From contig NZ_CP064266.1 of assembly GCF_022811845.1 (NCBI RefSeq), positions 3,224,001 through 3,288,000 on the forward strand: DNA of 64,000 bases, read 5' to 3'. The notes under the pieces are model-generated. The model ran no database searches, was not told the DNA's origin, and saw nothing but the letters and a program-made list of their open reading frames with translations. Positions 6,868 through 15,663 of the stretch are shown here, in pieces. Numbering within the stretch: the first letter of the stretch is position 1; each line of letters starts with the position of its first letter. Position numbers and translations under genes: made by a program. Source of the DNA: Bacillus pseudomycoides (GTDB lineage: Bacteria > Bacillota > Bacilli > Bacillales > Bacillaceae_G).

Positions 6868-8592
6868 ATGGTGGAACAACATGCAGTGTGTGATGAAGTA
6901 TATAGCGGAGACGTAAAAAAAGTAACAGGTGCCGGATATGTGATTCAATGTTTAAAGAAATTAGGTGTAACAACTGTGTTTGGCTATCCGGGCGGAGCTA
7001 TTTTACCAGTTTATGACGCGCTGTATGGCAGTGGTTTGAAACATATTTTAACGCGTCATGAACAAGCTTCCATTCATGGTGCGGAAGGATATGCGAGAGC
7101 TTCTGGGAAGGTCGGGGTAGTATTTGCTACCTCCGGTCCAGGGGCTACAAACTTAGTTACTGGTTTAGCAGATGCATATATGGATTCGATTCCTTTAGTT
7201 GTCATTACCGGTCAAGTAGCGACACCTCTCATTGGAAAAGATGGATTTCAAGAAGCAGATGTTGTGGGAATTACAATGCCGGTTACAAAACATAATTATC
7301 AAGTACGGGATGTAAATCAGTTATCACGTATATTGCAAGAAGCATATTATATCGCTAAAAGTGGCCGGCCAGGCCCAGTATTAATTGATATTCCAAAGGA
7401 TGTTCAAAATTCTATTGTAACGAATGTTTTTGAAGGAGAAGTTCAAATTCCAGGTTATAAGCCACGGATCAAACCAGACAAAATGCAGCTGGAGAGCGTG
7501 GCGGAGGCAATTTCAAAAGCAGATCGTCCGCTACTGTATATCGGTGGCGGTGTCATTCATGCAGATGCATCTGAAGAGCTTCTAACATTTGCGGGGCGGA
7601 ATCAAATTCCAGTCGTTTCAACTTTAATGGGACTTGGTGCTTATCCATCGGAAGATCCGCTGTTTTTAGGGATGCTCGGTATGCATGGGACGTATGCTGC
7701 AAATATGGCAGTAACGGAATGTGATTTGCTTCTTGCATTTGGAGTCCGTTTCGATGATCGAGTCACAGGAAAGTTAGAGCTATTTTCACCTCATTCGAAA
7801 AAGGTACATATTGATATTGATCCGGCCGAACTTCATAAAAATGTAACGGTAGAATATCCAGTTGTAGGGGATGTAAAGCGGTCGCTACACATGTTAAAAA
7901 ATATGAGAGTAGAGTGTCAAACAGATACATGGGTAGAGAGAGTAAGAACATGGCAAGAAGAATACCCGCTGTCATATGAACAGAGTGAATCAAAATTAAA
8001 GCCGCAACATGTGATTCATTTAGTAAGTGAATTGACAAATGGTGAAGCAATTGTGACGACAGAAGTTGGGCAGCATCAAATGTGGGCAGCGCATTTTTAT
8101 AAGGCCCAAAAACCGCGAACATTTCTAACATCTGGTGGACTAGGAACGATGGGATTTGGATTCCCAGCAGCAATCGGTGCTCAGCTCGCATTTGAGGATA
8201 AGCCAGTTGTCTGTATTGCGGGAGATGCTTCATTTCAAATGAACATTCAAGAATTGCAAACAATTGCTGAAAATAATATTCCAGTGAAAGTTTTTATTAT
8301 TAATAACAAGTTTTTAGGTATGGTCAGACAGTGGCAAGAGATGTTCTATGAAAATCGTTTATCAGAATCACAGATTGGATCACCTGATTTTGTAAAAGTA
8401 TCAGAAGCATATGGAGTAAAAGGTTTGCGCGCTACAAATCCGATTGAAGCGAAACAAGTCATGTTAGAAGCATTTTGTCATCAAGGCCCAGTTGTTGTTG
8501 ATTTTTGTGTAGAAGAGGGCGAAAACGTATTTCCAATGGTCCCTCCTAATAAAGGGAATCATGAAATGATTATGAAGAGGTGGGAAGAATGA
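6868..8592 (+). CDS. ilvB: Acetolactate synthase, large (catalytic) subunit
   Basis: 574 residues with the three domains of ThDP-dependent acetohydroxyacid synthases: N-terminal PYR domain with the catalytic Glu in RHEQASIHGAEGYAR, central FAD-binding domain, C-terminal PP domain. The ThDP/Mg motif runs from GDASFQMN to IINN; GDAS instead of GDGS also occurs in functional homologs. The MVRQWQ segment is the usual biosynthetic signature. The enzyme makes 2-acetolactate from pyruvate, or acetohydroxybutyrate with 2-oxobutyrate supplied by IlvA. It overlaps ilvN by 4 nt (ATGA), so the subunits are translationally coupled. Confidence 0.95.
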   Translation: MVEQHAVCDEVYSGDVKKVTGAGYVIQCLKKLGVTTVFGYPGGAILPVYDALYGSGLKHILTRHEQASIHGAEGYARASGKVGVVFATSGPGATNLVTGLADAYMDSIPLVVITGQVATPLIGKDGFQEADVVGITMPVTKHNYQVRDVNQLSRILQEAYYIAKSGRPGPVLIDIPKDVQNSIVTNVFEGEVQIPGYKPRIKPDKMQLESVAEAISKADRPLLYIGGGVIHADASEELLTFAGRNQIPVVSTLMGLGAYPSEDPLFLGMLGMHGTYAANMAVTECDLLLAFGVRFDDRVTGKLELFSPHSKKVHIDIDPAELHKNVTVEYPVVGDVKRSLHMLKNMRVECQTDTWVERVRTWQEEYPLSYEQSESKLKPQHVIHLVSELTNGEAIVTTEVGQHQMWAAHFYKAQKPRTFLTSGGLGTMGFGFPAAIGAQLAFEDKPVVCIAGDASFQMNIQELQTIAENNIPVKVFIINNKFLGMVRQWQEMFYENRLSESQIGSPDFVKVSEAYGVKGLRATNPIEAKQVMLEAFCHQGPVVVDFCVEEGENVFPMVPPNKGNHEMIMKRWEE

Positions 8593-8819
8593 GTCATACT
8601 TTTTCACTCGTTGTCAATAATGATCCTGGAGTTTTACTAAGAGTAAGTGGGATTTTTGCTCGGCGTGGTTATAATATTTCTTCTTTAAATTTAAATGAAG
8701 GAGAAACAAGGGAGATTTCGGAAATGAAACTTACAACAGTTTGTACAGAAAATGAAGCGACATTGCTCGTAAATCAGTTAAAAAAGTTAATTGATGTCTT
8801 GCAAGTAAATAAATTATAA
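8589..8819 (+). CDS. ilvN: Acetolactate synthase small subunit, short single-ACT form
   Basis: 76 residues from an ATG overlapping the ilvB stop. It consists of one ACT domain only (SLVVNNDPGVLLRVSGIFAR, then NISSLNL). Usual IlvN/IlvH proteins have about 160 residues with a second C-terminal domain, so this matches the short IlvM type of E. coli. It should bind the large subunit and activate it. Whether it gives valine feedback inhibition is uncertain, because the C-terminal half that tunes it in long forms is absent. There is no sign of truncation by frameshift: the stop is followed directly by the ilvC ribosome site. Confidence 0.88.
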   Translation: MSHTFSLVVNNDPGVLLRVSGIFARRGYNISSLNLNEGETREISEMKLTTVCTENEATLLVNQLKKLIDVLQVNKL

Positions 8820-8834
8820 GGAGTGTATGAAAAG

Positions 8835-9848
8835 ATGAAAACATATTATGAACAAGATGCAAATTTAGAGGTATTAGCAGGGAAAACAGTAGCGGTAGTT
8901 GGTTATGGATCACAAGGTCATGCGCAAGCGCAAAATTTACGTGACTCTGGAGTTCATGTTGTAGTAGGTGTTCGTCCAGGGAAATCTTTTGAGGTAGCGA
9001 AAGCAGATGGATTTGAAGTAATGTCAGTTTCAGAAGCAGTACGAACCGCAGACGTTGTACAAGTATTATTGCCAGACGAACAGCAGGCACATGTATATCG
9101 AAATGAAGTAGAAAAGAACCTTCGTGAAGGACAAATGTTACTTTTCTCACATGGATTTAATATTCATTTTGGACAAATTCAGCCACCAAGTTACGTAGAT
9201 GTGGCGATGGTTGCACCAAAAAGTCCAGGGCATCTTGTTCGCCGCGTATTCCAAGAAGGGAATGGGGTCCCAGCTTTAGTTGCAGTTCATCAAGATGCGA
9301 CTGGAAAAGCATTCGATGTTGCTCTTGCGTATGCCAAAGGAGTTGGCTGTACACGTGCTGGTGTAATTGAAACATCATTCCAAGAAGAAACAGAAACAGA
9401 TCTATTTGGCGAACAAGCTGTACTATGTGGCGGGGTAACTGCACTTGTGAAAGCTGGTTTTGAAACATTAACGGAAGGTGGATATCGCCCAGAGATTGCA
9501 TATTTTGAATGTTTACATGAGCTGAAACTGATTGTCGACTTAATGTACGAAGGTGGATTGACAAATATGCGTCATTCTATTTCAGATACAGCGGAATTTG
9601 GTGACTATGTAACAGGGGCAAGAATTGTTACAGATGAAACAAAGAAAGAAATGAAACGAGTTCTTGCGGAGATTCAACAAGGCGAATTTGCAAAGAAATG
9701 GATCTTAGAAAATCAAGCAGGACGTCCAACATATAACGCGATGAAAAAGGCAGAGCAAAATCATCAACTGGAAAAAGTGGGAGCTAATCTCCGCGAAATG
9801 ATGAGTTGGATTCAAGAGCCAGAAGGAAAAAAGTTAGTAAGAAAATAG
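8835..9848 (+). CDS. ilvC: Ketol-acid reductoisomerase
   Basis: 337 residues, class I length. The Rossmann loop GYGSQGHAQAQNL lies at about residues 24-36. The C-terminal knotted domain holds the Mg-binding motif EETETDLFGEQAVL and a later conserved Glu. It isomerises and reduces acetolactate to 2,3-dihydroxy-isovalerate with NADPH. The start is ATG 8835: AGGAG lies 11 nt before it, and an in-frame GTG at 8823 overlaps that site. Confidence 0.95.
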   Translation: MKTYYEQDANLEVLAGKTVAVVGYGSQGHAQAQNLRDSGVHVVVGVRPGKSFEVAKADGFEVMSVSEAVRTADVVQVLLPDEQQAHVYRNEVEKNLREGQMLLFSHGFNIHFGQIQPPSYVDVAMVAPKSPGHLVRRVFQEGNGVPALVAVHQDATGKAFDVALAYAKGVGCTRAGVIETSFQEETETDLFGEQAVLCGGVTALVKAGFETLTEGGYRPEIAYFECLHELKLIVDLMYEGGLTNMRHSISDTAEFGDYVTGARIVTDETKKEMKRVLAEIQQGEFAKKWILENQAGRPTYNAMKKAEQNHQLEKVGANLREMMSWIQEPEGKKLVRK

Positions 9849-9889
9849 AGTAAGATTAGCAGAAAATGGACAGGAAAGGATTGGGGAAA

Positions 9890-11563
9890 ATGAGAAGCGA
9901 TATGATTAAAAAGGGTTTTGATAAAGCACCACATCGAAGTTTATTAAAAGCCACCGGTTTAAAAGATGAGGATTTCGATAAGCCGTTTGTAGCGATTTGT
10001 AATTCTTTTATTGAAATTATTCCGGGACATAAACATTTAAATGAATTTGGTCGTCTTGTGAAAGAAGCAGTACGTGCGGCAGGGATGGTTCCGTTTGAGT
10101 TCAATACAATCGGAGTAGATGACGGGATTGCGATGGGGCATATCGGCATGCGCTATTCGCTTCCAAGCCGTGAGATTATTGCTGATTCAGTTGAAACAGT
10201 AGTAAATGCACATTGGTTTGATGGAATGATTTGTATTCCAAACTGTGACAAAATTACACCAGGTATGATGATGGCAGCATTACGTGTTAACATTCCGACT
10301 ATATTTGTTTCAGGTGGGCCGATGGCAGCTGGGAAAACATCAAAAGGAGAAGTGGTCGACTTAAGCTCTGTTTTTGAAGGAGTAGGGGCTTATCAGTCTG
10401 GAAAGATTTCAGAAGAAGAATTAAAGGATATTGAAGATCACGGCTGTCCATCTTGTGGTTCCTGTTCCGGTATGTTTACTGCAAATTCAATGAACTGTTT
10501 ATGTGAAGTATTAGGACTTTCTCTTCCGGGAAATGGAAGCATTTTAGCGACAGACCCAAGGCGTGAAGAACTAATTAAGCAAGCAGCTGAAAAATTAAAA
10601 GTATTAATTGAACGTGATATTAAGCCAAGAGATATCGTGACAGAGGAAGCAATTGACGATGCATTTGCATTAGATATGGCGATGGGGGGATCAACAAATA
10701 CAGTATTACATACGTTAGCAATTGCACAAGAAGCGGGACTTGATTATGATATGAGCCGAATTGATGCAGTTTCAAGACGTGTTCCACATTTATGTAAAGT
10801 GAGTCCAGCTTCTAATTGGCATATGGAAGATATTGATCGTGCGGGCGGCATCAGTGCTATTTTAAAAGAGTTAAGTAGAAAAGAAGGTATACTCCATATG
10901 GACCGTATTACAGCCACTGGCCATACACTGCGGGAAAATATCGCTCATGCAGAGATTCAGGATAAAGAAGTGATTCATTCTCTTGAAAATCCTCATAGTG
11001 AAGAAGGGGGCCTGCGTATATTAAAAGGAAACATTGCAAAAGATGGTGCTGTCATTAAAAGTGGTGCAACAGAGGTAAAACGATTTGAAGGACCGTGTGT
11101 TATTTTTGAATCTCAAGACGAGGCGCTTGCAGGGATTATGCTTGGAAAAGTGAAAAAAGGGGATGTTGTTGTTATTCGTTATGAAGGACCAAGAGGTGGA
11201 CCTGGTATGCCGGAAATGTTAGCACCAACTTCAGCAATTGCAGGTATGGGATTAGGTGCAGATGTTGCACTATTAACAGATGGTCGCTTTTCGGGCGCAT
11301 CACGAGGTATTTCAGTTGGACATATTTCCCCAGAAGCTGCTGCTGGGGGAGAAATTGCACTTCTCGAGCAAGGAGATATTGTATGTATTGATGTAGAGGA
11401 GCGTTTACTTGAAGTGAGAGTAAGTGATGAAGAATTAGAAAAACGTAGAAAAGAATGGAAAAAACCAGAGTTAAAAGTGAAAACAGGATGGCTTGGACGT
11501 TACGCGCAAATGGTAACATCAGCGAATACTGGTGCAGTGCTAAAAATGCAAAACTTTGATTGA
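9890..11563 (+). CDS. ilvD: Dihydroxy-acid dehydratase
   Basis: 557 residues from ATG 9890 (MRSDMIKKGF), matching the family's usual N-terminus; an in-frame ATG at 9866 would add 8 atypical residues. Cysteines expected to hold the Fe-S cluster are present in PNCDKITPG and GCPSCGSCSGMFTANSMN. The MGGSTNTVLH and DGRFSGASRG segments are standard. It dehydrates 2,3-dihydroxy acids to the 2-oxo acids that IlvE then aminates. Confidence 0.95.
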   Translation: MRSDMIKKGFDKAPHRSLLKATGLKDEDFDKPFVAICNSFIEIIPGHKHLNEFGRLVKEAVRAAGMVPFEFNTIGVDDGIAMGHIGMRYSLPSREIIADSVETVVNAHWFDGMICIPNCDKITPGMMMAALRVNIPTIFVSGGPMAAGKTSKGEVVDLSSVFEGVGAYQSGKISEEELKDIEDHGCPSCGSCSGMFTANSMNCLCEVLGLSLPGNGSILATDPRREELIKQAAEKLKVLIERDIKPRDIVTEEAIDDAFALDMAMGGSTNTVLHTLAIAQEAGLDYDMSRIDAVSRRVPHLCKVSPASNWHMEDIDRAGGISAILKELSRKEGILHMDRITATGHTLRENIAHAEIQDKEVIHSLENPHSEEGGLRILKGNIAKDGAVIKSGATEVKRFEGPCVIFESQDEALAGIMLGKVKKGDVVVIRYEGPRGGPGMPEMLAPTSAIAGMGLGADVALLTDGRFSGASRGISVGHISPEAAAGGEIALLEQGDIVCIDVEERLLEVRVSDEELEKRRKEWKKPELKVKTGWLGRYAQMVTSANTGAVLKMQNFD

Positions 11564-11596
11564 ATCCATATAAAAAGAGATGAGGAATGATATGAG

Positions 11597-12859
11597 ATGG
11601 TGCAAAATGTAAGGGAGAGAGTGAAAATCGAAGATATCCTTGTGGCTCATAATCACATGAAGGATATCGTCAATAAAACACCGCTTCAGCGAGATTCCGT
11701 TTTATCTGAGAAATATGAATGTGACGTATATGTGAAACGGGAAGACTTACAGGTCATTCGTTCGTTTAAAATTCGAGGGGCGTACAATTTAATTCAAAAT
11801 CTATCAAAAGAACAATTACAAAACGGAGTTGTATGCGCGAGCGCTGGTAATCATGCACAAGGGGTTGCTTATACGTGTAACTTATTGAAAATTCGTTCTA
11901 AAATTTTTATGCCAACAACAACGCCTAAACAAAAAGTATCTCAAGTACAATTTTTTGGAGGTGCTTATGCGGAAATTGTGTTAGTTGGAGACACATTTGA
12001 TAGCTCTTTCCAAGAAGCGCAGCGCTATTGTGAGGAAAATAGCATGATGTTTGTTCATCCATTTGATGATCCTTATGTAATTGCAGGGCAAGGAACGGTC
12101 GCTGTTGAAATTTTACACGATATGGAGAAACATGTGGATTACGTTTTCACCGCAATTGGTGGCGGTGGTTTAGCATCAGGTATTGGTACATATGTAAAAG
12201 GTGTGAGTCCTGATACGAAAGTAATCGGTGTGGAACCAAAGGGAGCAGCATCGATGAAAGAAGCTTTTTTACAAAATGAAAACGTCGCTCTAGAAAAAAT
12301 TGATAGCTTTGTTGATGGGGCAGCGGTTAAAAAAGTAGGAAAACTAACTTTTGAAACTTGTAAAGAAGTGCTGGATGACATTGTATTGATTCCTGAGGGA
12401 AAAATTTGTACAACAATTTTAGAATTGTACAAGAAAAATGCAATTGTTGCTGAGCCAGCTGGTGCTCTTTCCATTGCGGCACTCGATTTTTACAAGGACG
12501 AAATTAAGGGAAAAACCGTTGTTTGTACGTTAAGCGGTGGCAATAATGATATCGATAGAATGCAAGAAATGAAAGAGCGCTCTCTCATTTATGAAGGGTT
12601 AAAACATTATTTTATTATTGAATTCCCGCAGCGTTCAGGAGCATTGCGAGAATTTCTTGATAAAGGTTTAGGACCAGAAGATGACATCACTCGTTTTGAG
12701 TATATTAAAAAACACAATAAAGAAAATGGGCCTGCACTTGTTGGGGTGGAGTTAAAACATAAGGAAGATTATGAGCCATTAATTAGCCGTTTTCAAAAAA
12801 ATAATATTCAATTTATGGAGCTAAATAAAAAGCCTGTTTTGTTTGATTTGTTAATTTAA
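11597..12859 (+). CDS. ilvA: Threonine dehydratase, biosynthetic
   Basis: 420 residues. The N-terminal PLP domain has the Schiff-base lysine in RSFKIRGAYN (about residue 56), SAGNHAQG and the glycine loop GGGGLASGIG. The C-terminal part of about 80 residues (IIEFPQRSGALREFLD) is one ACT-like regulatory domain, where E. coli IlvA has two. It deaminates threonine to 2-oxobutyrate, the isoleucine-specific precursor. It is the last gene of the operon and is followed by a strong terminator. The isoleucine specifier of both T-boxes fits its presence. Confidence 0.94.
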   Translation: MVQNVRERVKIEDILVAHNHMKDIVNKTPLQRDSVLSEKYECDVYVKREDLQVIRSFKIRGAYNLIQNLSKEQLQNGVVCASAGNHAQGVAYTCNLLKIRSKIFMPTTTPKQKVSQVQFFGGAYAEIVLVGDTFDSSFQEAQRYCEENSMMFVHPFDDPYVIAGQGTVAVEILHDMEKHVDYVFTAIGGGGLASGIGTYVKGVSPDTKVIGVEPKGAASMKEAFLQNENVALEKIDSFVDGAAVKKVGKLTFETCKEVLDDIVLIPEGKICTTILELYKKNAIVAEPAGALSIAALDFYKDEIKGKTVVCTLSGGNNDIDRMQEMKERSLIYEGLKHYFIIEFPQRSGALREFLDKGLGPEDDITRFEYIKKHNKENGPALVGVELKHKEDYEPLISRFQKNNIQFMELNKKPVLFDLLI

Positions 12860-12865
12860 TATAGA

Positions 12866-12904
12866 AAAGAAAGGAAGCTTTTTAGTAAAAAGCTTCCTTT
12901 CTTT
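12866..12904. terminator. Bidirectional terminator between ilvA and the CapA-like gene
   Basis: AAAGAAAGGAAGCTTTTT and AAAAAGCTTCCTTTCTTT pair nearly perfectly around a 4-nt loop. It sits between two convergent stops and ends where the minus-strand CDS ends. Confidence 0.88.
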
Positions 12905-13993
12905 CTAACTACGTTTATTTTTAATTGTTCCAGTTTCATCAATTTCTACATCAGTTGAAACGTTTTGTAAGTATTGTAATGTTTTTTTCTTTTCCTCAGG
13001 AGTGACTGGTGAAATTTGATTATTACGAATGCTATAAGGATTAAATGACATTTGTACATCTTTTCCTTTAAATGTAAGAGTTAATACACCTGTTTCAGCA
13101 CTTTTCCCTTTTACATAGTTAGGGAACAAGAAGTTTCCTAATGAATAAGCGACAGGGACTTTGTTGTAGTATTCAAATCCTTGTAACCAATGTGGGTGAC
13201 TTCCAACAATCGCATCAGCACCAGCTTCAACTATTTTCGGTACATATTGTTTTTGATAGTCTACAGGTCTATTGGATTTTTCAACGCCCCAATGCATATA
13301 TACAATCAGATAATCGGCGTCTTTCTTTTGTTCTTTAATCGTTTTTGTTACTAGATTGATATCATATCCATTTGCAACACCTGGCTTGTCTTTACCAGCT
13401 ACCCAAGTAAAGTCAGGCATAAAGCGAACAAAGGAAAGGAATTTGAATTTTTTTCCCTTTACTGTAATTTCCCTAGCTGTGTATGCGTCATCCGCATTCT
13501 TTCCAGCTCCTACATAAGGAAGTTTTAGTTTTTCTACGTGAGAAATCGTATCCATTAAACCATCCTGTCCATAGTCAAGGGTATGGTTATTACCAATATT
13601 CACAATGTCATAGCCTGTGTTTTTAATAGCCTGTAATGTGGAAGGATCGCTTTTAATCCAGAATAACTGACCAGGGGCCTTTTTCTCCTGTGTTGTAAAA
13701 GCAGATTCCAAGTTTATAAATGAAATATCAGCTTTTGTTATTTCATTTTTCACATGTTGAAACGGATAATCAGCACCGTTTTTTTGAATAACCGGTCGTA
13801 ATTGCCAATCAAACATTGTATCACCAGAGAAAGTAACTGTGATTTCGGGATCTTCTTTTTTCTTTGATTTTTCCGCTTTACTGTCTACTGCAGCTTTATT
13901 TGTTGCTTTTGAAGTAAATGAGTTATTTATCAATAAAACAATCGGCGTAATAAGAATTACTATTAAAATAAATCGTTTAAATAAAGTTGTCAT
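12905..13993 (-). CDS. CapA-family (PGA_cap) metallophosphatase-like protein
   Basis: 362 residues from ATG 13993 (MTTLFKRF), which has GGAAAG 7 nt upstream; a frame extension to 14014 has no ribosome site. A signal anchor (about residues 8-25) and a Lys-rich linker lead into a calcineurin-like CapA domain: FSGDTMFD, NLESAF, NIGNNHTLDYG, the HWG motif and GSHPHWLQGFE. The family is named for a poly-gamma-glutamate capsule protein, but most Bacillus paralogs stand alone and have unknown substrates. No capsule genes are nearby. A bcr1-like repeat abuts the 5' end, so its promoter lies in or beyond that repeat. Confidence 0.85.
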   Translation of the reverse strand: MTTLFKRFILIVILITPIVLLINNSFTSKATNKAAVDSKAEKSKKKEDPEITVTFSGDTMFDWQLRPVIQKNGADYPFQHVKNEITKADISFINLESAFTTQEKKAPGQLFWIKSDPSTLQAIKNTGYDIVNIGNNHTLDYGQDGLMDTISHVEKLKLPYVGAGKNADDAYTAREITVKGKKFKFLSFVRFMPDFTWVAGKDKPGVANGYDINLVTKTIKEQKKDADYLIVYMHWGVEKSNRPVDYQKQYVPKIVEAGADAIVGSHPHWLQGFEYYNKVPVAYSLGNFLFPNYVKGKSAETGVLTLTFKGKDVQMSFNPYSIRNNQISPVTPEEKKKTLQYLQNVSTDVEIDETGTIKNKRS

Positions 13994-14015
13994 AGTTATC
14001 TTTCCTTTTTTCATT

Positions 14016-14140
14016 TTTATCCCGCATTAACGGGCAGTATGACCCCCAGCTCAAAGATCACATGCCCGTAAAAGCTCGATTGGTGAGGGCTGAAAATCAG
14101 TGGGGATGTAGAACCCCGACTGATTAAAGTTTCGCTTTAT
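14016..14140. repeat. bcr1-like dispersed repeat, longest copy (125 bp)
   Basis: Bounded by TTTAT on both sides. It begins TTTATCCCGCATTAACGGGC and ends ACTGATTAAAGTTTCGCTTTAT without its last bases. Two 54-bp relatives in this window share both ends. From memory, the B. cereus element bcr1 inserts between TTTAT direct repeats. This copy abuts the start region of the CapA-like gene. Confidence 0.7.
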
Positions 14141-14457
14141 ATAATGACTTACTTTTAGAGAGTTCAATCTTAGAAGTTTCATATAATTATGTAAAAGAAT
14201 AAATAAATATCTAATAGTTTATGTATGCTAGACACGGTATATAGGATGAAAGATGTTTATGTTAGGTTTTAAGTATGCATTTGGAATACATCGTATACTC
14301 TTTGCAATATTACGGTAACATGAAACGAGGAGAGAATACAATACATAAGTGGATTTTACTTATAGAGGTTTAAAAATTCTGTTAAAATCCTGTGTATTTT
14401 ATTGTATGGTAGATATAAAAAAGAAAAATAATGCTTGAAGAGGATGGAGAAGGCATA

Positions 14458-15171
14458 ATGGTTATATTAGGAGCAGTAGTGAACGGGCTTTGTATAATAA
14501 TCGGTACTATGTTAGGGAAATGTTTAAACAGTATTCCTGAAAGCATGAAAGGGACAATAATGCATACAATCGGTTTAGCTGTTACCGTACTTGGTCTTCA
14601 AATGGGATTGAAAAGTGAAAACTTTCTTGTTGTAATTATAAGTCTTGTCATTGGTGCAATGGTTGGAGAATGGTTGGAGTTAGAAGAAAAATTAAAGAGT
14701 TTAGGAGATTGGCTAGAACAAAAGGTTGGATCAAAAGGAGAAGGTAGTATATCTCTTGGATTTGTGACAGCTACATTAATTTTTGCCATTGGAGCAATGG
14801 GGATACTTGGAGCTTTAGATAGCGGTATTCGAGGCAATCATGATGTATTATTTACAAAAGCAATTATTGATGGGTTTATTTCTCTTATTTTAACGACAAC
14901 GCTCGGAATAGGCGTACTATTTTCAGCAATACCAGTCATTTTATACGAGGGCAGTATTGCGATTTTCGCGACGCAGATTAATAGTTTTGTACCAGAGAAG
15001 TTGATGAATCAGTTTATCATGGAAATGACTGCGACTGGTGGAATTATGATTTTTGCAATTGGACTCAATTTGCTTGGATTTATTAAAATTAAAGTGGCGA
15101 ATTTATTGCCAGGGATAGTGGTAGTTGGAATTATTGTTTCTATTGTATATGGATATAATTTGTATGCTTAG
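14458..15171 (+). CDS. DUF554 family membrane protein
   Basis: 237 residues from ATG 14458 (MVILGAVVNG), the start typical of the family and preceded by GGAGAAGG. The protein is almost wholly hydrophobic, with about seven membrane spans and a short charged loop (GDWLEQKVGSKGEG) after the second or third span. DUF554 proteins are widespread in Firmicutes and include YdfK/YqgA-type proteins. Function is unknown; a transport role is only assumed. About 310 nt before it, beyond the repeat, hold nothing I recognise apart from AT-rich promoter-like DNA. Confidence 0.82.
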   Translation: MVILGAVVNGLCIIIGTMLGKCLNSIPESMKGTIMHTIGLAVTVLGLQMGLKSENFLVVIISLVIGAMVGEWLELEEKLKSLGDWLEQKVGSKGEGSISLGFVTATLIFAIGAMGILGALDSGIRGNHDVLFTKAIIDGFISLILTTTLGIGVLFSAIPVILYEGSIAIFATQINSFVPEKLMNQFIMEMTATGGIMIFAIGLNLLGFIKIKVANLLPGIVVVGIIVSIVYGYNLYA

Positions 15172-15194
15172 TTAGGCTATTTGTATGTAAAAAA

Positions 15195-15383
15195 TTAATA
15201 TGCTTTTTTCATAAAATGAACAAAGCCACCTATAAATAAAATCACAAAGCTCCCAATTACGACAAATACTAGTGTTTGAAAAGAGATATAAAACAGCCCA
15301 GAGTCTTCTTTAGGAAGCATAGCAAGAAATGGTTGTGTCCATGGATAGATGGGACCAAACCTTGCAGAATTTGCAATTATCAT
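15195..15383 (-). CDS. Small one-span membrane protein or transporter fragment
   Basis: 62 residues: an N-terminal part with GPIYPWTQPFLAMLP, then one hydrophobic span (about residues 34-56) and a basic end (FMKKAY). The first ATG has no ribosome site. The sequence looks like the last loop and helix of an ABC-2-type permease, so it may be the remnant of a larger gene. Its 5' end meets a decayed sequence on the other strand. Low certainty that it is expressed. Confidence 0.3.
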   Translation of the reverse strand: MIIANSARFGPIYPWTQPFLAMLPKEDSGLFYISFQTLVFVVIGSFVILFIGGFVHFMKKAY

Positions 15384-15384
15384 A

Positions 15385-15561
15385 GCGGGTGATTTAGAGG
15401 AATTGATACCGAGTTATTTATCGATTCTTTCGGGGGTCATGGTTGTGAATGCAAGAGAGTGTCAGGACTATAAAGTCCACATGGTTATGCGGCTTGTTAC
15501 TAAGTAAATTCAAACGGGTATAGAGGCAATAGGAACAGCATGTGTAATCGAGTTATTTTGA
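15385..15561 (+). pseudogene. Decayed Hpt-like domain remnant
   Basis: One frame reads AGDLEELIPSYLSIL, then DYKVHMVMRLVTK, a TAA stop, and TGIEAIGTACVIELF. The order 'DLEELIPxYL ... DYKxIxxxGHxxKG ... G(I/L)xxIGxAIE' is the pattern of a histidine phosphotransfer domain, with the phospho-accepting His region lost. There is no ribosome site or start. This reading is from pattern only. Confidence 0.3.
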
Positions 15562-15663
15562 TTAAACTTTATTAAAAGTAACATATATTTTCTTTTGAAT
15601 CGTATCACTAAACTTTTTCAGAGGAAGGGTGTAGAATGGGTATCTAAGAAAGAAGGTGCAAAA

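Noticed and set aside
8215..8240. GDAS instead of GDGS in the ThDP motif of IlvB, at first taken as a damaged active site
   Set aside because: Functional acetolactate synthases with GDAS are known from other bacteria and the rest of the motif is intact.
7763..8263. 166-codon open frame antisense to ilvB
   Set aside because: Low-complexity leucine/histidine-rich shadow of ilvB without a ribosome site.
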